The position numbers and the translations under genes were made by a program. This document shows, one piece after another, positions 22,840 through 35,700 of a stretch of DNA of 64,000 nucleotides (positions within the stretch are counted from its first letter, which is position 1; the number at the start of each line of letters is the position of its first letter). The DNA is from Gonium pectorale (Eukaryota; Chlorophyta; Chlorophyceae; Chlamydomonadales; Volvocaceae): assembly GCA_001584585.1 (NCBI GenBank), contig LSYV01000006.1, positions 2,864,198 through 2,928,197 on the forward strand, read 5' to 3'. The notes under the pieces are model-generated. The model ran no database searches, was not told the DNA's origin, and saw nothing but the letters and a program-made list of their open reading frames with translations.

Positions 22840-25800
22840 CTACTGCTGCGCCCTGCCACGGCGCAGCCGCACCGCCTTTGGAGCAGCAGTGGCCTCCTCA
22901 GCGGCAGATTGGCCCCCCTCAGAGCCGCCTGGCTGCTGCTGCAGGCGACGGCGGCGCTGGCGGTGCTGAAGCCCTGCCTCAGCTGTCGCCTCCTCGGGCA
23001 CGCCGCCATTTGCCGCCGCCGCCGCCACCACCGGCTCTGTCACCGCTGCCGCCATGTACGCCCCCACCTCCACGTCCGCATTGGCGGCTGGCCCGCCGTC
23101 AGCGCCAGCGCCCGGGCCCGCGAGCACCACTGGCGCCCCGCCAGAGGCCGCCGGCGCCTTGCCAGCACTGCCTGCGTCGTTGCCGCGGCTACCCAGCTGC
23201 GCCTGCTCCGCCGGCTGATCGACGGCGGGGCTCTGATCCGACGGCAGCTCGGGAGTCTTGCGCTTCACGGACGTCCGAACGCGGACGGGCGAGTCGTCAA
23301 CAGCGCCTCCAATGGCTGCGGAGACGGAGGCGGACACCGAGCGCAGACGATCTGCGCCGCCACCGTCGCTTCCGTTGCTGTCCTCGCCACCGAAGGCCTC
23401 ATCCTCGCCGTCGTAGGAGGACGAAGATGTGGCGGTGTCGGTGGCATGGCTGACGGACACGGCGCTGGGAGAGGCGGTGAGCGCACGGCCGTCGGAGGAC
23501 CGGGCGGCAGCGGCGGCGGCCGACTCGGCGGCCCAGGACTCCGCGATGGCGGCGACGGCGCCCGCCACGGCGGCGCTCTGGCGGTCCGAGATGCAGAAGG
23601 CGTGGCGGAGGTCCGGGTGCCATGTCGCCTGAAGAGCGGCAGGTGGCGGGTGGTAAGACGAGGGCGCGTGGTAAGCGTGGGGCGGGATGGAGGGCTGGCA
23701 CGCGGCTCAGGCAGCACAGGGGCCGGGGCGCTGGTCCTCGAAACGGGAGGCAGGCGAGCACGGTATAAGGTGTTTTGGCCACCGTCCCCGTCAGCCATTC
23801 GCAGCACCGTCCCAGCCCAGGCTCTTCACGATTCCTTCCGGGAAAAGACCCTTCGAATGCGGGCCCAAACGGAAATATGGGGGCCGGAAGAAGGGGTGCC
23901 TGAACGGAAAGGCCAATCCTTGAAAGGGGCTCCGAACAATAACCTTGTCTCGGTTTCACGCTTTCTCTCCGCCCGAACGCATCGCCCCGGCGGAAGGTAG
24001 CCAGGCTGCCCAGCCCTGCTCAGGCCCGACCCATACACGCGCGGCCGGTGCGGGGCTCCGCATGCGGCCCTGCCGGGTACTCGTTACCTCGACAGGCCCG
24101 CCCGAGCCTGCGCTCCCCCCCGGTGCGCACCTGCAGCCCCGGCACTCTCGCACACATGTCGTCAAACTGCTGTCGCGACATCCAGGTGTCGTGCTCGCAG
24201 CCCATGACGTGCAGCCGCCGGCCCAGGGCCGACATGAGCGCCCAGTCCCACGGCTGAGAGAGCTCCTGCCACGGGGCAAATAAACGCTTCATTATTAAGG
24301 TGCGAGCGCAGCGCGCGCAGGACAGCACATGTGGCCGCACGGAGGAGAAGGGCCAGAGAGCGGGCACATGCGGCACATGGGGCAACGCAGAGTGCGAGCG
24401 CAGCGGGGCGTAACAGGAGGCCATGAGGCAGGAGGCAGGGCGGGAACACACTATAGAATGCGCCCGTAAAATTACATGTGTGGGATCAGTAGAGTGTCGT
24501 ATCGAATACCAGGCGATAGAGCACCGCAGCTGGAGACAGGAAGGCAGGAGCGGGTGGGGGCGCAGGCCGGGCAGGTCCCGCCCCCGCTGCAGCAAGGGCA
24601 CCAGCTGCCGTGCGCTTCTGGACGCTGGGCTCACCCGGAACTCATGCGACGCCAGGAAGAAGGCGTTGCGCACCGTGTGGCGGCTCAGCAGCTGCGACGT
24701 CAGCTCAACCGCGTCCCGGTCCATCGCTGGGCGCGGCGGGCAGGGAGCAGGAAAAGGAGCAGGCGCCGGGCAGGGCGAGGCGGGAAGGACACACTGAGCC
24801 CGCACGCGTCACCGCACAAACAGAGATGCAAGGCGGTGTCGAGGCTTCTGTAAGAGACGCCGAATGCGGGTTTGGGTCAGTCTTGACCCCAACCCTGTCT
24901 GTCAACCCAGCTCTGACGACCACCGTGTGATTGCCGCCCGCGGCCCTCGCTCGCCCACTACCACCGCCCACAGAAACCGCTGACTGTCTGACACCGCCTG
25001 TCAGAGCCGCTTGCCGCATCCCACTACGAGCCCTTTCCCAACATGTCCCGAGCCCCGCTCCCCGACTCACACGCGTTGAGGCGCACGAAGGCCAGTCGCA
25101 GCCGAGTGGGCAGGCTGGTGACCGCCGCGCCCACCCAGCCCAGCGCCTCGTACCATGGAGCCAGGCTGCGCAGCCGCCGCTGCCGCGAGTTGCCGGGGAA
25201 GTTGGTTTCGAAGAAGGGGAACACCGCCACGACCTGCAGCCGGCCCGCGGGTCGGTGCGGGGCATGGAGGGGTTGGCGGCCGGGTGTGCGGCACTGGATG
25301 TGCGGCAGTTGGTGTGCGGGTGTGTGTGCATGGATAACACACATTGTGAGTATTTGACCCATCCAAGCCGCAGCGTTGCCAACCATAAAAAACACCAACG
25401 AAAAGCTTTTGGCCTTCGCCGCGCACTCAGCCATGCCGCCCTGCTGGCCACAGGCCCCTCCCCGCCCCGCACCTTGACGACGCTCGGCGTCGTTGGGCCG
25501 CCGGACCCGGGAAGGGGGCCAGACTCCGGTTCATGGCCGGCCGAGCAGCGCGTGGCACCTTCCGGCACCAGCTTCCCCCCGTCATCCAGCGCGACAGGCG
25601 GCTCCTGCTCCTGCTGCTCCTGGTGCTGGGAGTTACCGCCCCTGAGGCCCTCCAGCTGGGCGACAGCCTGGTCGGGCGTTAAGCAACAAGGGCAGAGGAA
25701 CACCGTAACGTCAAGCCATACTATGAGCAGGAGGATGATGCAACTGGCGGCGATGGGAAACAAATGGCGCGGGGTGAGTCCTCACATAGCAGCACAGGGC

Positions 25801-27002
25801 GGTGCAGCGCGGGGGCTGCAGGTGCAGGTGCAGCCAGCGACTCTGGGTCCGAACCAAGGGCACGGGAATGCAGGGGGGACGCCCGCTGCGAGAGCCACCC
25901 TAGCGGCCCGGAGGCCGACGTCCTGCCCCCCTGCACCCACAACATGCCCTGCCTCCGCTCCTGCTCCCGCCCAACGCACCCCATCTGCCGCACCTTGATC
26001 GCCATGGCGGCACCGATCGAGTGCCCCACCAGCACGACCGGCGGCCTGCGGGGAGGGACGGGGGAGCGGGCAACATCACCGCCAGGTAAGACTACGACCC
26101 GCTGCGGTGCGTGAGGCAAAGACCCGTGCCCCGCATACGGACGTATCGCACTCCGCCCATGCTTCATCCAGCCCTCCAGGATCCCACCCTGTCCTGAAAG
26201 CTCCTGAGCCGTCACGAGGGCCCGTCTGGGCCCGGTCGAGCCGGCCATACCGCTGACCCGCCGCCCCACGCGGCACCCGCCCACCTGCCGGGTAGCAGCA
26301 CATGCTCCCGCAGGAAGGCCACCTTATGCGCAATCTGCTGCGACAGGTCCCAGAGCTGGCCGGAAAGCAGGGAAAGAAGGGAAAGTGCGGGGAGGGCAGG
26401 GAGGGCTTGGGGAGAGGTGGGGATGGCGCGGCCCTCTCGGTCCCTGGCGCCCCGAGCCTGGATGTCGTCCAGGCTCGGGGCGCCCCATCACATGCTCCCA
26501 ATGAGCCAACTTCAGGGCCCACAGGCTTGGCAGACCACGCAGCCGTGCAGCCTCGCGACCCTGCCCGTCGTACATATATCCGCGCTCAAACCGAGCCCGC
26601 TCACAGCTGGCCCCTGCACCTGCGCTGCACCCTGGTCGCATCCGGCGCGCAGGCCGGTGCTCCTGGCCCGACGTCCGCATACACGCGAGCGCAGAGCCGG
26701 TGCTGGCTGCTCGCACGGATGAGCTGGCGCCGCCACTCAACCACACCCGGACGCACGCTCCCACCCACCCGTCCTCCGTAGTCGGTTGCGGGATCGTGTC
26801 CTGCGTGGGTCACGGCTAGCACGTCCGCACGGCCGCCCAACTGCTCGTACAGGCTGGCCATGAACTTGCGAAAGTAGGCCGCGCTGCCGGGGTTGCCGGG
26901 GAATACCACGGCCTGAAGCCGTGCGGGACCTGAGTGGGGTGGGGGATTCGGGGCAGAAGAGGAGGCAAGGAAGGAGGAGCAGGCACGTTGTGGCAGGTGC
27001 AT
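22840..27002 (-). CDS. LDAH-like alpha/beta hydrolase (lipid-droplet-associated hydrolase family)
   Basis: Eight exons: 27002-26769, 26355-26285, 26045-25994, 25667-25473, 25233-25071, 24726-24635, 24265-24131, 23628-22840 (TAG), about 576 residues. The family (C2orf43/DUF2305) consists of serine hydrolases linked to lipid droplets and sterol esters. Family motifs in order: VVFPGNPGS, AVTHAGHDP, LSQQIAHKVAFLREHV, the nucleophile elbow GHSIGA (Ser111), FPFFETNFPGN, then VMGCEHDTW (Asp295) and DLRHAF (His323), giving a complete putative triad. Exon 4 inserts 65 low-complexity residues straight after the elbow helix, at a place where the family normally has none. Exon 8 adds about 240 Ala/Ser/Gly-rich residues and a basic QRRRRLQQQ patch. 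The ATG at 27002 is the first in frame but sits right before an intron-like pyrimidine tract and CAG (26911), so the true first exon may lie further upstream. Confidence 0.8.
26446..26484. repeat. Perfect 17-bp hairpin in intron 1 of the LDAH-like gene
   Basis: Arms 26446-26462 and 26468-26484 are exact reverse complements (GGCGCCCCGAGCCTGGA) separated by a 5-base loop TGTCG. GC-rich and perfectly paired, so it should form a stable stem in the pre-mRNA of either strand. Confidence 0.85.
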
Positions 27003-27658
27003 GGGAGGTTCGGTCAATGGGGCACTTCGATGTCATTCTTAATGGAGCTCGAAGGCCTGTCTAGGTTGCGAAGCAGTGGTTTCCAGGTCCCTGTGTTAGG
27101 AGACAATGGAATGTTTGAGAAGGTTTCTCTAACAGCGTGCATTTGCGCGTGTAACGCAATCCCAATGTAGGCACATCATATCGCTTCTATTCCGTAGTGC
27201 CCGTCCATGGTTCTGTGTGTGGCCGTGGCTACACAAGTATGACCGCAACGGGGTCTTCTCCATCATGCATCTGCTAGCTATTACCTCCACAGGCATCAAT
27301 ACGTAGCACCTCCGTGGCGACGCCCTCCACGCTGCACACGCGTCTGCATATGCTTGCTGCTCCGACCGTCATTTTACACAATATATGCCGTCAGGTCGAA
27401 GTAAGGTCGAAGTCAAATTTGCTGGGCAGCAGTCAGGTGTCAACAAGGAGAACAGTGAACAGAACAGGGATGTTGCCGGACAACCCGTCAACCGCGGTGC
27501 GGAACACTGAAGCCATCGGCATTATCAATATTGCTTGATATTTGTCTAGCGTTGATGGCAACTTTCAACCACTGACGCACTGATGTTGAGTTGAGACATA
27601 TCACGCAATACGCTCGCTCTAGACTGCGTGATTATAAAATTTCCAATTTTAGCTCTTA
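27003..27658. other. Divergent intergenic region between LDAH-like (-) and bS18m (+) genes
   Basis: The two genes are head to head with about 650 bases between start codons; both promoters must lie here. The right half (27300-27658) is clearly lower in GC than the coding DNA. No ORF worth calling. Confidence 0.5.
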
Positions 27659-30209
27659 ATGTTGCTTAACGCTGCACGGTTCGCCCTGGGCCCGTGTGCC
27701 GGCTCTCAGCTCCCGGCGGGCCTGGGTACTCTTGTCGTGAATGGAGCCTTTCAAGATGCGTTAAGCTTTACTTTTGGGCAATGCGCGACCGATTGGGCGG
27801 CAGGCGCGCAGCATCAGGGCCGTCGTCTCGGGAGCTCTCGCTGGTTCAGCACGGCTGAGGGGAGCAAGGGCTCGGACCCTGATGCGTCGGCGTCGGGATC
27901 GGACCCTGTGCCTTCGGGATCCAGCCTCAAGCACTTGCTGCAAGGTGTGGTGCCAGGGGTCTGTCACCATCTTTCCGTCGTGCCTCTGTGTGGGGTAGAT
28001 GCGCGGCCTTTTCAGGCCTACTTCAACAACTCCTTAGGAGCTGCGCAGGGGTGACAGGCAAAACGGGTATGGGGTTTGGGGCGCGCGGGGCGAATGCCAA
28101 CGTCTGGCCGGGCCACAGCGTCCCTCATCGTCAAGCAGGGCCCACAGGTGCACGATGCGGGGGACACCGGGCCTAGAGCCTCATCCAGCCCCCGGCAGCT
28201 GCACGTATTGCCCTTCCAGCTCACCATTCTTGCCCCTTGAGCGTCCTCCCAACGCCCGCCCGCGCAGCGTCCAGTCAACATATTGCGGAGGGCCGCGTGG
28301 GCGAGCTGGCTGACGTCAGCGGCGGCGTCGCTTCTGCCAACCTGGCGGCAGCGCTGGACCAGCTCCTACCGCCGCAGCCGTCTTTGCCGTCGGCGGTGAC
28401 GGCGGCAGCTCCAGACTGGATGCAGGACGTGTCGGCGGCGCCGACAGTTGACGAGCTGCATTCGCCGTCGGCGGCGGCGGTGCAGCAGCAGCAGCCGGCG
28501 TGGCACCGGAAGTACGGCTATGCGGCGCTGGGCGGTGTACTACCGTCCGAGGGGGCAGCCAGCGGGTCGGGCGCAGCCAGCGGCCTGCTAGGCAGCTTGG
28601 GTGCGCCGCAGCAGCAGCCGCGCATCCACCCGCGCAAGAGGTTCCTACCCGGGACCACCTACGAGCCGCAGGTGGGGCGGCGATGTGTGAAGTACACCGC
28701 ACCAGGATTGACGGCTGAGCGTGCGGGATGCCGACGCAGCGAGAACGATTAACATCCTTGGTGTGTACCCTTCTTGGTGCGTCCAGGAAGTCCTTGCGTT
28801 CGGAGTCCAGGCCTCTAGGGCCAGCCGCTGCTGGCTGATGTCAGGGCATGCAATTGACGCTGAGGCCTCCAGGGACGCGTTGCGCACCCTGGTTGTCCGG
28901 CCCTCGTGCCCGAGCGCCTGGCCCTGGCCCTTCTTTGCCATCTGCCTTCACCGTCGCGGGCCCCTCCCCCTCCGCCGGACGGCCCCTTGCGGCGCAGGAC
29001 TTGAATCCCTTTGCCGCGAAGCCGGCGGACGCGCAGCGGCGTAGCGGGGTCACGCGGCCCAGTGCGGCCGAGGTGAAGCAGGTAGGCTGGCAGTTGTTGC
29101 TGTTGGCGGTGGGGCTGCGGTGACAGGGCGGTACCTCCTTTGGAATCCCTGAGGCGGCGAGGCGCGCAGGCTTGGGAGACGTCTGCCGCTGCCGTAGCGA
29201 AGCTCGACATTCCGAAGTCCTTTCGTGGCGGTGCTGCGGCATGGGATGCCTTGGGAGCGACGCAGCGTCCTCACTCTGAAAGGACCGCATCGCACAAAAT
29301 CTTGCCGTGGAGGGATAGGCCTGGGGAGCTGCAAGCACGCGGGGAGGTGTGAGGTGTGAGCCCGGGGTCGGCGGTCTCGGTTGCCCCCTTGAGGCTGCTG
29401 TCGCGAGGGTCCCGTCCCACACAGAGACAGAGGAGGGCACCGGGCAGGACACATGGTTAAGTTCCTTCCCCGCCCATGCCCACCCCCACCCCCGCGTCCG
29501 GTCCGGACGGACGAGCAGAAGGCGGACTACAAGAACGTCGCGTTCCTGACCACCTGGTTCCTGTCCCCCGCTGGCCGCCTGCTGCCCCGCAAGGAGACGC
29601 GGCTGCCCGTGCAGTTGCACAGGTGGGAGCCTCACCTCGAGTCGACGGGGACAAGCGCAAGCTGACTGGGGCGGGGACTGGGGCGGGGCCCCGCAAGAAC
29701 TGCCCACGCTTAGGCGTATAATTTGGCGAGGACCTGGATAACACAGGATGCGACAGCCGAGTGTTGCATGGGGATGTTCCGCACCCTGTCCATTGTACAT
29801 TGGGGGTTTCACGACCGGTGCCTCGCCTGAACTGTCGGTGCTACCCATCTTCAACCCCGCCCCCCCCTACCTGTCACCACGCAGTCCACCGCTTTCCAAA
29901 CCGCGTGACCCGCAACCATGTGACCTGTCGGCCTCTGTGACGTTTGTCCGCTGCTGGCGTGCTGACCGCATCTGTGTTCCTTCCTTCCTTCCTACACCCG
30001 CGGGGCCCAGGCATGTGTCCCGCCAGGTCAAGCTGGCCCGCCACATGGGCCTCATCGCGGGCGAGACGCGGCTGGACAAGATGCACCTGGCGCGCTTGCG
30101 GGAGGAGCAGCTGCGGGAGGCACAGCAGCGCGCGCTGGACGCCGGGGCGCTGGCTGCGGCGGGCGGCGGCCGGGCGCGGCCAAGCGAGCTGCTCGACTTC
30201 GGCGCGTGA
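27659..30209 (+). CDS. Mitochondrial ribosomal protein bS18m
   Basis: Five exons: 27659-27944, 28268-28671, 28998-29081, 29519-29622, 30011-30209 (TGA), 358 residues. bS18 is a small-subunit protein that contacts bS6 and the 16S platform. The spliced core RKRFLPGTTYEPQ-DLNPF, ADYKNVAFLTTWFLSP-AGRLLPRKET and VSRQVKLARHMGLI reproduces the bS18 order: Y-x-P-x-D-L, D-Y-x-N, L-x-x-F, G-x-x-L-P-R-x-x-T, then the basic R-Q-x-x-L-x-x-A-R-x-x-G-L-I helix. The N-terminus looks like a mitochondrial presequence (MLLNAARFALG, later RRLGSSRWFST before an acidic stretch), pointing to mitochondria rather than plastid. The roughly 210-residue N-terminal extension is far longer than bacterial S18 (about 75 residues), and the C-terminus adds about 50 residues. 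All exon phases agree. Confidence 0.85.
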
Positions 30210-32742
30210 GGCGGGGGCTCGCCTGCTTGGCGGCCGCGATGCGCTCGCAGCCCTCGGATAGGGAGAGGGCCCGTTTGAGGCTCTTGCCTCGGCCTGGTTC
30301 TTGGCCTCCGTCTGGGCGGCAGCCGCAGGATTTGCGCCACGAGCGCATTACATGAGATTGCCACACGGGCTGACCACGTTTGCGCACTGCACCGCCAGCG
30401 CTCGCCTTGCTCGCGCCACTTGGCGGTGTGCGCGGCTCACCGGCTCGCCTTCCACTGCGGTCGGACTCTGGGGTCGTTTAGCCGCAAAGTTGAGGCTTGG
30501 AGCTGGCCGAGTCTTATACGCATGGCGCTCGGATGAGCCTCGTCCGCACTTCAGGCCGTTTGTACCGGTTGATTGCTCAAGCAGATGCACCATCCTTCAA
30601 AACTACTGTAGCGCTTCCTAAAGACTACTTCTGCCCACCACTCGGTACACAAACACGCCGGCGAGCATGAACCCGCACACGCAGTGCACGCAGGCGGGCT
30701 CAATGTCCAGACCTTCATGGGCCATGTGCCCGCACTTCAGCAGCGCAACAGAGGAATCAGCCGTGCCATGCAAGAAACCAGCGTTGATCGTAGCGACTGT
30801 CAAAGGAGTAGGGCGGCCACGAGAGATCTCCAGTGCGCCGGCACCCGCGCCGCAACCGGGCCAGGGCCCAGCGAAGCCCCGCAGCGCGTGCCCCATGGCC
30901 GCAGCGAATGCTCTGCCAGCCATCGGGACGACCAGCGCAACGGCGATGTCATCTAGCAAGGGCCCGCAAGCAGGGGGCAAAGTGCTATCTTAAGGGCGAG
31001 CATGTTCTCCCCGACCGGGAGGAGGGCGCAGCCCACGCAGCTTGGGCGTACAAGCCGCACTTCACCCAAGGCCACAGGCAGTGGCGCCGCATACATGCAA
31101 CCTGCATCGAACGATATCGTGCATCGTGTATGAGTGAGCTGCATCCAGGCGCTCATTGCAACGAAGAGCGCCCAATTTCACGGCATTGCCGTGCGTACAT
31201 CACACGGTATGGGTCTCCAAGCTCTTGATTTGATGACATCCGCACATAATCCAAGGGTTTTACCACCTGCCGGCTCTCCTAGTTCTCATTTTGCTCCTTT
31301 CAAATCAACTGAGGGATCTGACCCCTCTGCCCGGCCGCAACCGCAATTAGCGCTCGAAGGGCATGTGGGCGCTCCACACGGTCTCGCGTAGTTCCGGGCG
31401 AGACCGCACCCTTGCCCTCGCCATCGTGTAACGGCTTGCGCCGAGCCACAGCCCGCATCCAGGCACATAGTCCGACGGCAGTTCCTGGCAGTTCGATCAA
31501 AAAGCGCGACCATGCAACTGCACTTGCCGAGTGCGTGCACCAGCAGCCTCACCCTTCAGACCAGCGGCGCCGAGCACAGCTGCGCTGCTCTCCGATACCG
31601 CCCCTGCCACACCTCCGTGCAATGCAATGGTGCATCAAGTGGATATCTGGTCAATGGACCACACGCTGCCCCCTGGAAACGGCATGTGTGCTGCCTTGTC
31701 CGTCCATACCATAGTCCGCCGGACGGGAGCATACCCGACTGCACATGCGGCATGGCTCCACACCGTCGGGGCTCGCACGGAAGCAAATTTTGCCAGCGCG
31801 CATCAGCGCACCAACGCACGAGCGGGCGGGCTCACCCCGTTACGCGCAGCAACTACTTGCATGGCTCAGCTCATGGCACTACACGGAAGCGCAAAAGGCA
31901 GCCCGCAATACGTCTGCTACACCAATTACGGCGCGGCCGCCCGCCGTGGACACACTTTGCACATACGAAGGAGTGCACGCAGTCTCGAGACAGCGCATGC
32001 CAGGTACTTGCAGCACAGTGATGGAACATGCCACCGCGAACAGGACGTGATAAATGGCAGAGTGAACACGGCTCTGCAGCCGCTGCCATGTCGTACGCGA
32101 GTGTTTGCGGTAGGTCTGCACACGTACATGAAAATGTACGGGATGCCACCGCTCGTATTCACCTTTTCTATGCAACTTGCATGCTCCCGATACCCTGTGC
32201 TGCCAAGGGGCGCACGCCGCCATGCGAGGGATGACGTGAAGCGAAGGGGGGAACACATGCAGTATACCTCACAAGAGGTGAGCCGCCACTGTCGGATCCC
32301 CGGCCCCTTCCCACCGCACACCGTCCGGGTACGTGTGCCGGCAGAGGCAAGGGCCGGCATCACACCCGAACCGCTGCGCCCGGCGTTATATGATGCATTC
32401 CAGGCTCCAGGCAAGCTTCCTGATACAGCGCTCTTTGGCTGCGACGGTTTGGGCCGTTGAGGGTCCTCGACGGCGCATGGCCTCAGTCGATCCGCTCGGC
32501 GTCGCGCCCACAGAGCACCACCATGTGCAAGGAGGCGTCGCTCGTGACGTCGGCCGGCCGGAGCTCCTCGCCTCGGCGGGAATCGGACGCCGCGCGCCGG
32601 TCCAATCCTCCTCCGCGCCTCCGACCTTGTCCATTGCTCTCGCATCCCGTCGCCCGGTGACCACGCTCCAGCATGCGAGCAGCGAAGGAGAGCTGCCCCA
32701 ACCCGACCGCGGGGGCGGCCCTTCCGTCCGCCGGGAGGCCGT
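30210..32742. other. Convergent non-coding stretch
   Basis: Between the bS18m stop (+) and the guanylyl cyclase stop (-); holds both 3' UTRs. On the minus strand 30980-30618 is open for 120 codons without an ATG at its beginning; from an internal ATG it would give about 100 residues with two hydrophobic segments and CVHCVCG, but no family is recognised, so it is not called. A plus-strand 309-codon open stretch (31531-32460) lacks coding signs. Confidence 0.4.
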
Positions 32743-35700
32743 TCACTGGTGCTGCGAGCCAGCTGCCGGCGGCGTTGGGGCGCGGGACGAGACCAGCGGG
32801 GACGGCGCCGACGGCCCGGTAGACGACGATCCCTCATCCTCCTTTGCAGCCGCAGCCGCAGCCGCTGCCACGACGAGTCCCCGCACAGAGCGGGAGCCCT
32901 CCGTGGGCAGCCGCGGCTCCTCGCCGCGGCTGAGGATATGCGCGTGCTCCCCGGTGACGTGCGCGCTGCCCGGGGCGCCGAGAGCCCGCAGCCGCCGACT
33001 CACTCCCGACCCCGCGGGCAAGCTGATACGCAAGGCCGAGGACAACGGCGAGCCGCCTCCGCCGGCGGCGCTGCCGGCGCCGCCGCTCCCGACGGTCCCC
33101 AGGGCTATGCCGCCGGCGGCGGTGTCGTTGGACAGGGACCCGGCCAGGCTCGCCGTACTGTGCGCCGAGGCTGCCAATGCCATCACCAGGCGTGACATGT
33201 TGGTGTTGATGCGGCTGGTGAGGGAGCGGGGCGAGGGCGGCGCTGCCTCGATCAGCGTGACCGGCCGCGCAGGCCTGTTGACGATGGCGGAGACGGAGCT
33301 GACGCGGTGCACCAGGTCCGGGGCGCAGGGCGTGAGGCGGAGGAAGTAGGTATCCATGACGCCTGGGGTTGGGGCGTGCGCAGTGTAAAGCGGAGTGGAG
33401 TGGAGCGGGGCGGGGCGGGGAGGCGGGGCGGTCAGTCGGTCATGCAAGGCGGTCAGTCGGCCATGCAAGGCCTTATACGCCGACGCCACTCGGCGCTACG
33501 ACATGGCCGCAGGGACTTGAGAGTTCGTGCGCTGGTCCTTGCCCGTTGGCATGGGCCCCTGCTTATACGTGTGTCGGCCACAGCAGAAGCTCCAAGCGCG
33601 CTGGACGGCCGTGTGCGTGCAAAACGCCCGCTGCCCCGCCGGTGGCGCACCCACCCTTGCCCTTGACGGCCACCGGACCGCGGTGCTCCAGCACAAAGGG
33701 GCTGCCCGGCAGATGCCGCAGCAGCTCCGCGGTGCTGGCGCTGACCTGCAGCGGCGCGGTGCGTGGAACAGCAGGTGCATGGCTGGTATGAGTGGCTTGT
33801 AAACTCAAGGCATATACACACATATTTATGTATATAAGCATATACTATGGTACATGGGTGCGTAAAGTACTGCAGTTGCTGTGGAATGCCTCCGGGCAGG
33901 GTGTGGGATGCAGCATAGCTGTGCAAAGCCCTGCGCGAGCTGCGGCGCCCAGAACCCGCGGCAGTGGAGCCCAGCGCCGCGCCGCAGCCCAGCACCTGGA
34001 TGCACATAGGCAGGGAGGTGCTCTCCATGCGGCTGGCGGTGTTGACCGTGTCACCAAACAGGCAGTACCGCGGCATGCGCCGGCCCACCACGCCCGCCAC
34101 GACGGGGCCTGCAGGGAGCGAACGTGCGGTGTGGCGGAAGTTCGGGCTTGGGGGGTGGAGAGCGCATGCTCGGGGCACGAGGGCACTCGCGTGAGGCCAA
34201 CAGATATGCTGCTGCACCCTTGACGCAGTGGCAAGGGACTTTGACGCCTCGCATCCGGGCTCGCAACTGGTGCCCATCGACGGCCCGACGACGCGGCGCC
34301 CCGGACCGCCGCTTTCAACTCCCGACAACTGCCTGAGACACCGCCAGGTCCGCAACTGTCAAGCAGTCAGCCACTAACGATAAACCGTCGTACCAGAGTG
34401 GATTCCGATCCGTATCTGCAGCTTGAGCCCGTCCAGCGAGGGCCGGAACTGCTCCACCGCAGCCACCATGTCCAGGGCCATCCGCGCGATGCGCTCCGCG
34501 TTGGCCGCCGGCTCCTGGGGCACTGGGCAGCCCGCCACGCACCTGCCGCGGCCGTCGCACGGGGGCGGGCGGGTGAGGGGGTGGGGGGGAGCTGAACGTT
34601 AAGCCAGAGCTGGGCTTGTCGGGAGAGCGAGGGTTGAGATTGACGGGATTCATGTTGTGTGTGGGAAGGGGGGGTGAGCAGAAGGCGGTTGTTGCCCATT
34701 ACCCTTGCCCCTGCGAGTCCGCCCGGCACCTCGACTGCTCCCGCGCGTGGCCACCCCGGCGTCCTGGATCCTGGATCCGAGCAGCACACGCCCCCATCCG
34801 AGCGCCCACGCCGGACCCGGCCCGTTGCCTCCACATCCGCCATAGCCCCAGGCCCCACGCCCCGTGGGGACACTTACATTAGGGCGTCTCCGATAGTCTC
34901 CACCTGCAACAGCGCACGACGGCAAGTGGCCACAAGGGGCGAGTTGTGTTGAACAAAGGCTTGCCATACTTCTTGGGCCGGCCGGGGCGATCCGGTCCAA
35001 CCAGCTACGCACTTGGGGCTATCCCGATGCGGATCTCTCCGCCGCACCGTCCGCTCGCCAACGTTGTCGCCACCCCGATCCCGATCCCATCCCCCGCTCC
35101 GTTCCATCCCCCGCACCATTCCGCGGTCGCCCCGCACCCATCCCTTGCACTCCTGGCCCGGCCCCCACCCCCACCTTGTACACCCCGTTGCGGTGCACCA
35201 GGTCGTCGAACACGGTGAAGAGCTCGTTCAGCAGCGTCACCACCTGACATCCGGGGAGCATGCCATGCCAGGGGACAGGGCCGCGATCCGTGAGGCGGGA
35301 GGTGCAGTGTGGGGGCGTCACCCAGTTAGCCTGAGCTGCTGCCGTCCCCGACAGGCCGGGGCCGGGCCCCGGGAGCATCCGCCTGCACTGCTCAGCGCCG
35401 GCAGCCGCACCAACGCCCTTACTGGGCTGCCACTGTAGCCCCGGCGCCCGGTCCCCTCGGCGCTGCCCTGGCACCGCGCCGCAGCGCACCCACCCACCCA
35501 ACCGCCCACCTGGAAGGGCGTCAGGTTGCTGGCCACGGTGGTGTAGCCCACGATGTCGGAGAACAGCACCGTGACGCTTTCAAAGTGCTCCGCGATGGCG
35601 TTCGCGCCTGACTGCGGGCGACGAGGTGCGTAGGAGCGGGGGAGCGTGCGGAGAACCGGCGGCGGAGGGATTGGTGGCAGGCATAGGAGGGGTGGGAGGT

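Noticed and set aside
30618..30980. Minus-strand open stretch of 120 codons with two hydrophobic segments
   Set aside because: No ATG at its start, no family match, no supporting exon; kept only as a note in the intergenic entry.
31531..32460. Plus-strand open stretch of 309 codons
   Set aside because: No recognisable motif, no codon bias like the neighbours, lies in the 3' region of the convergent cyclase gene.
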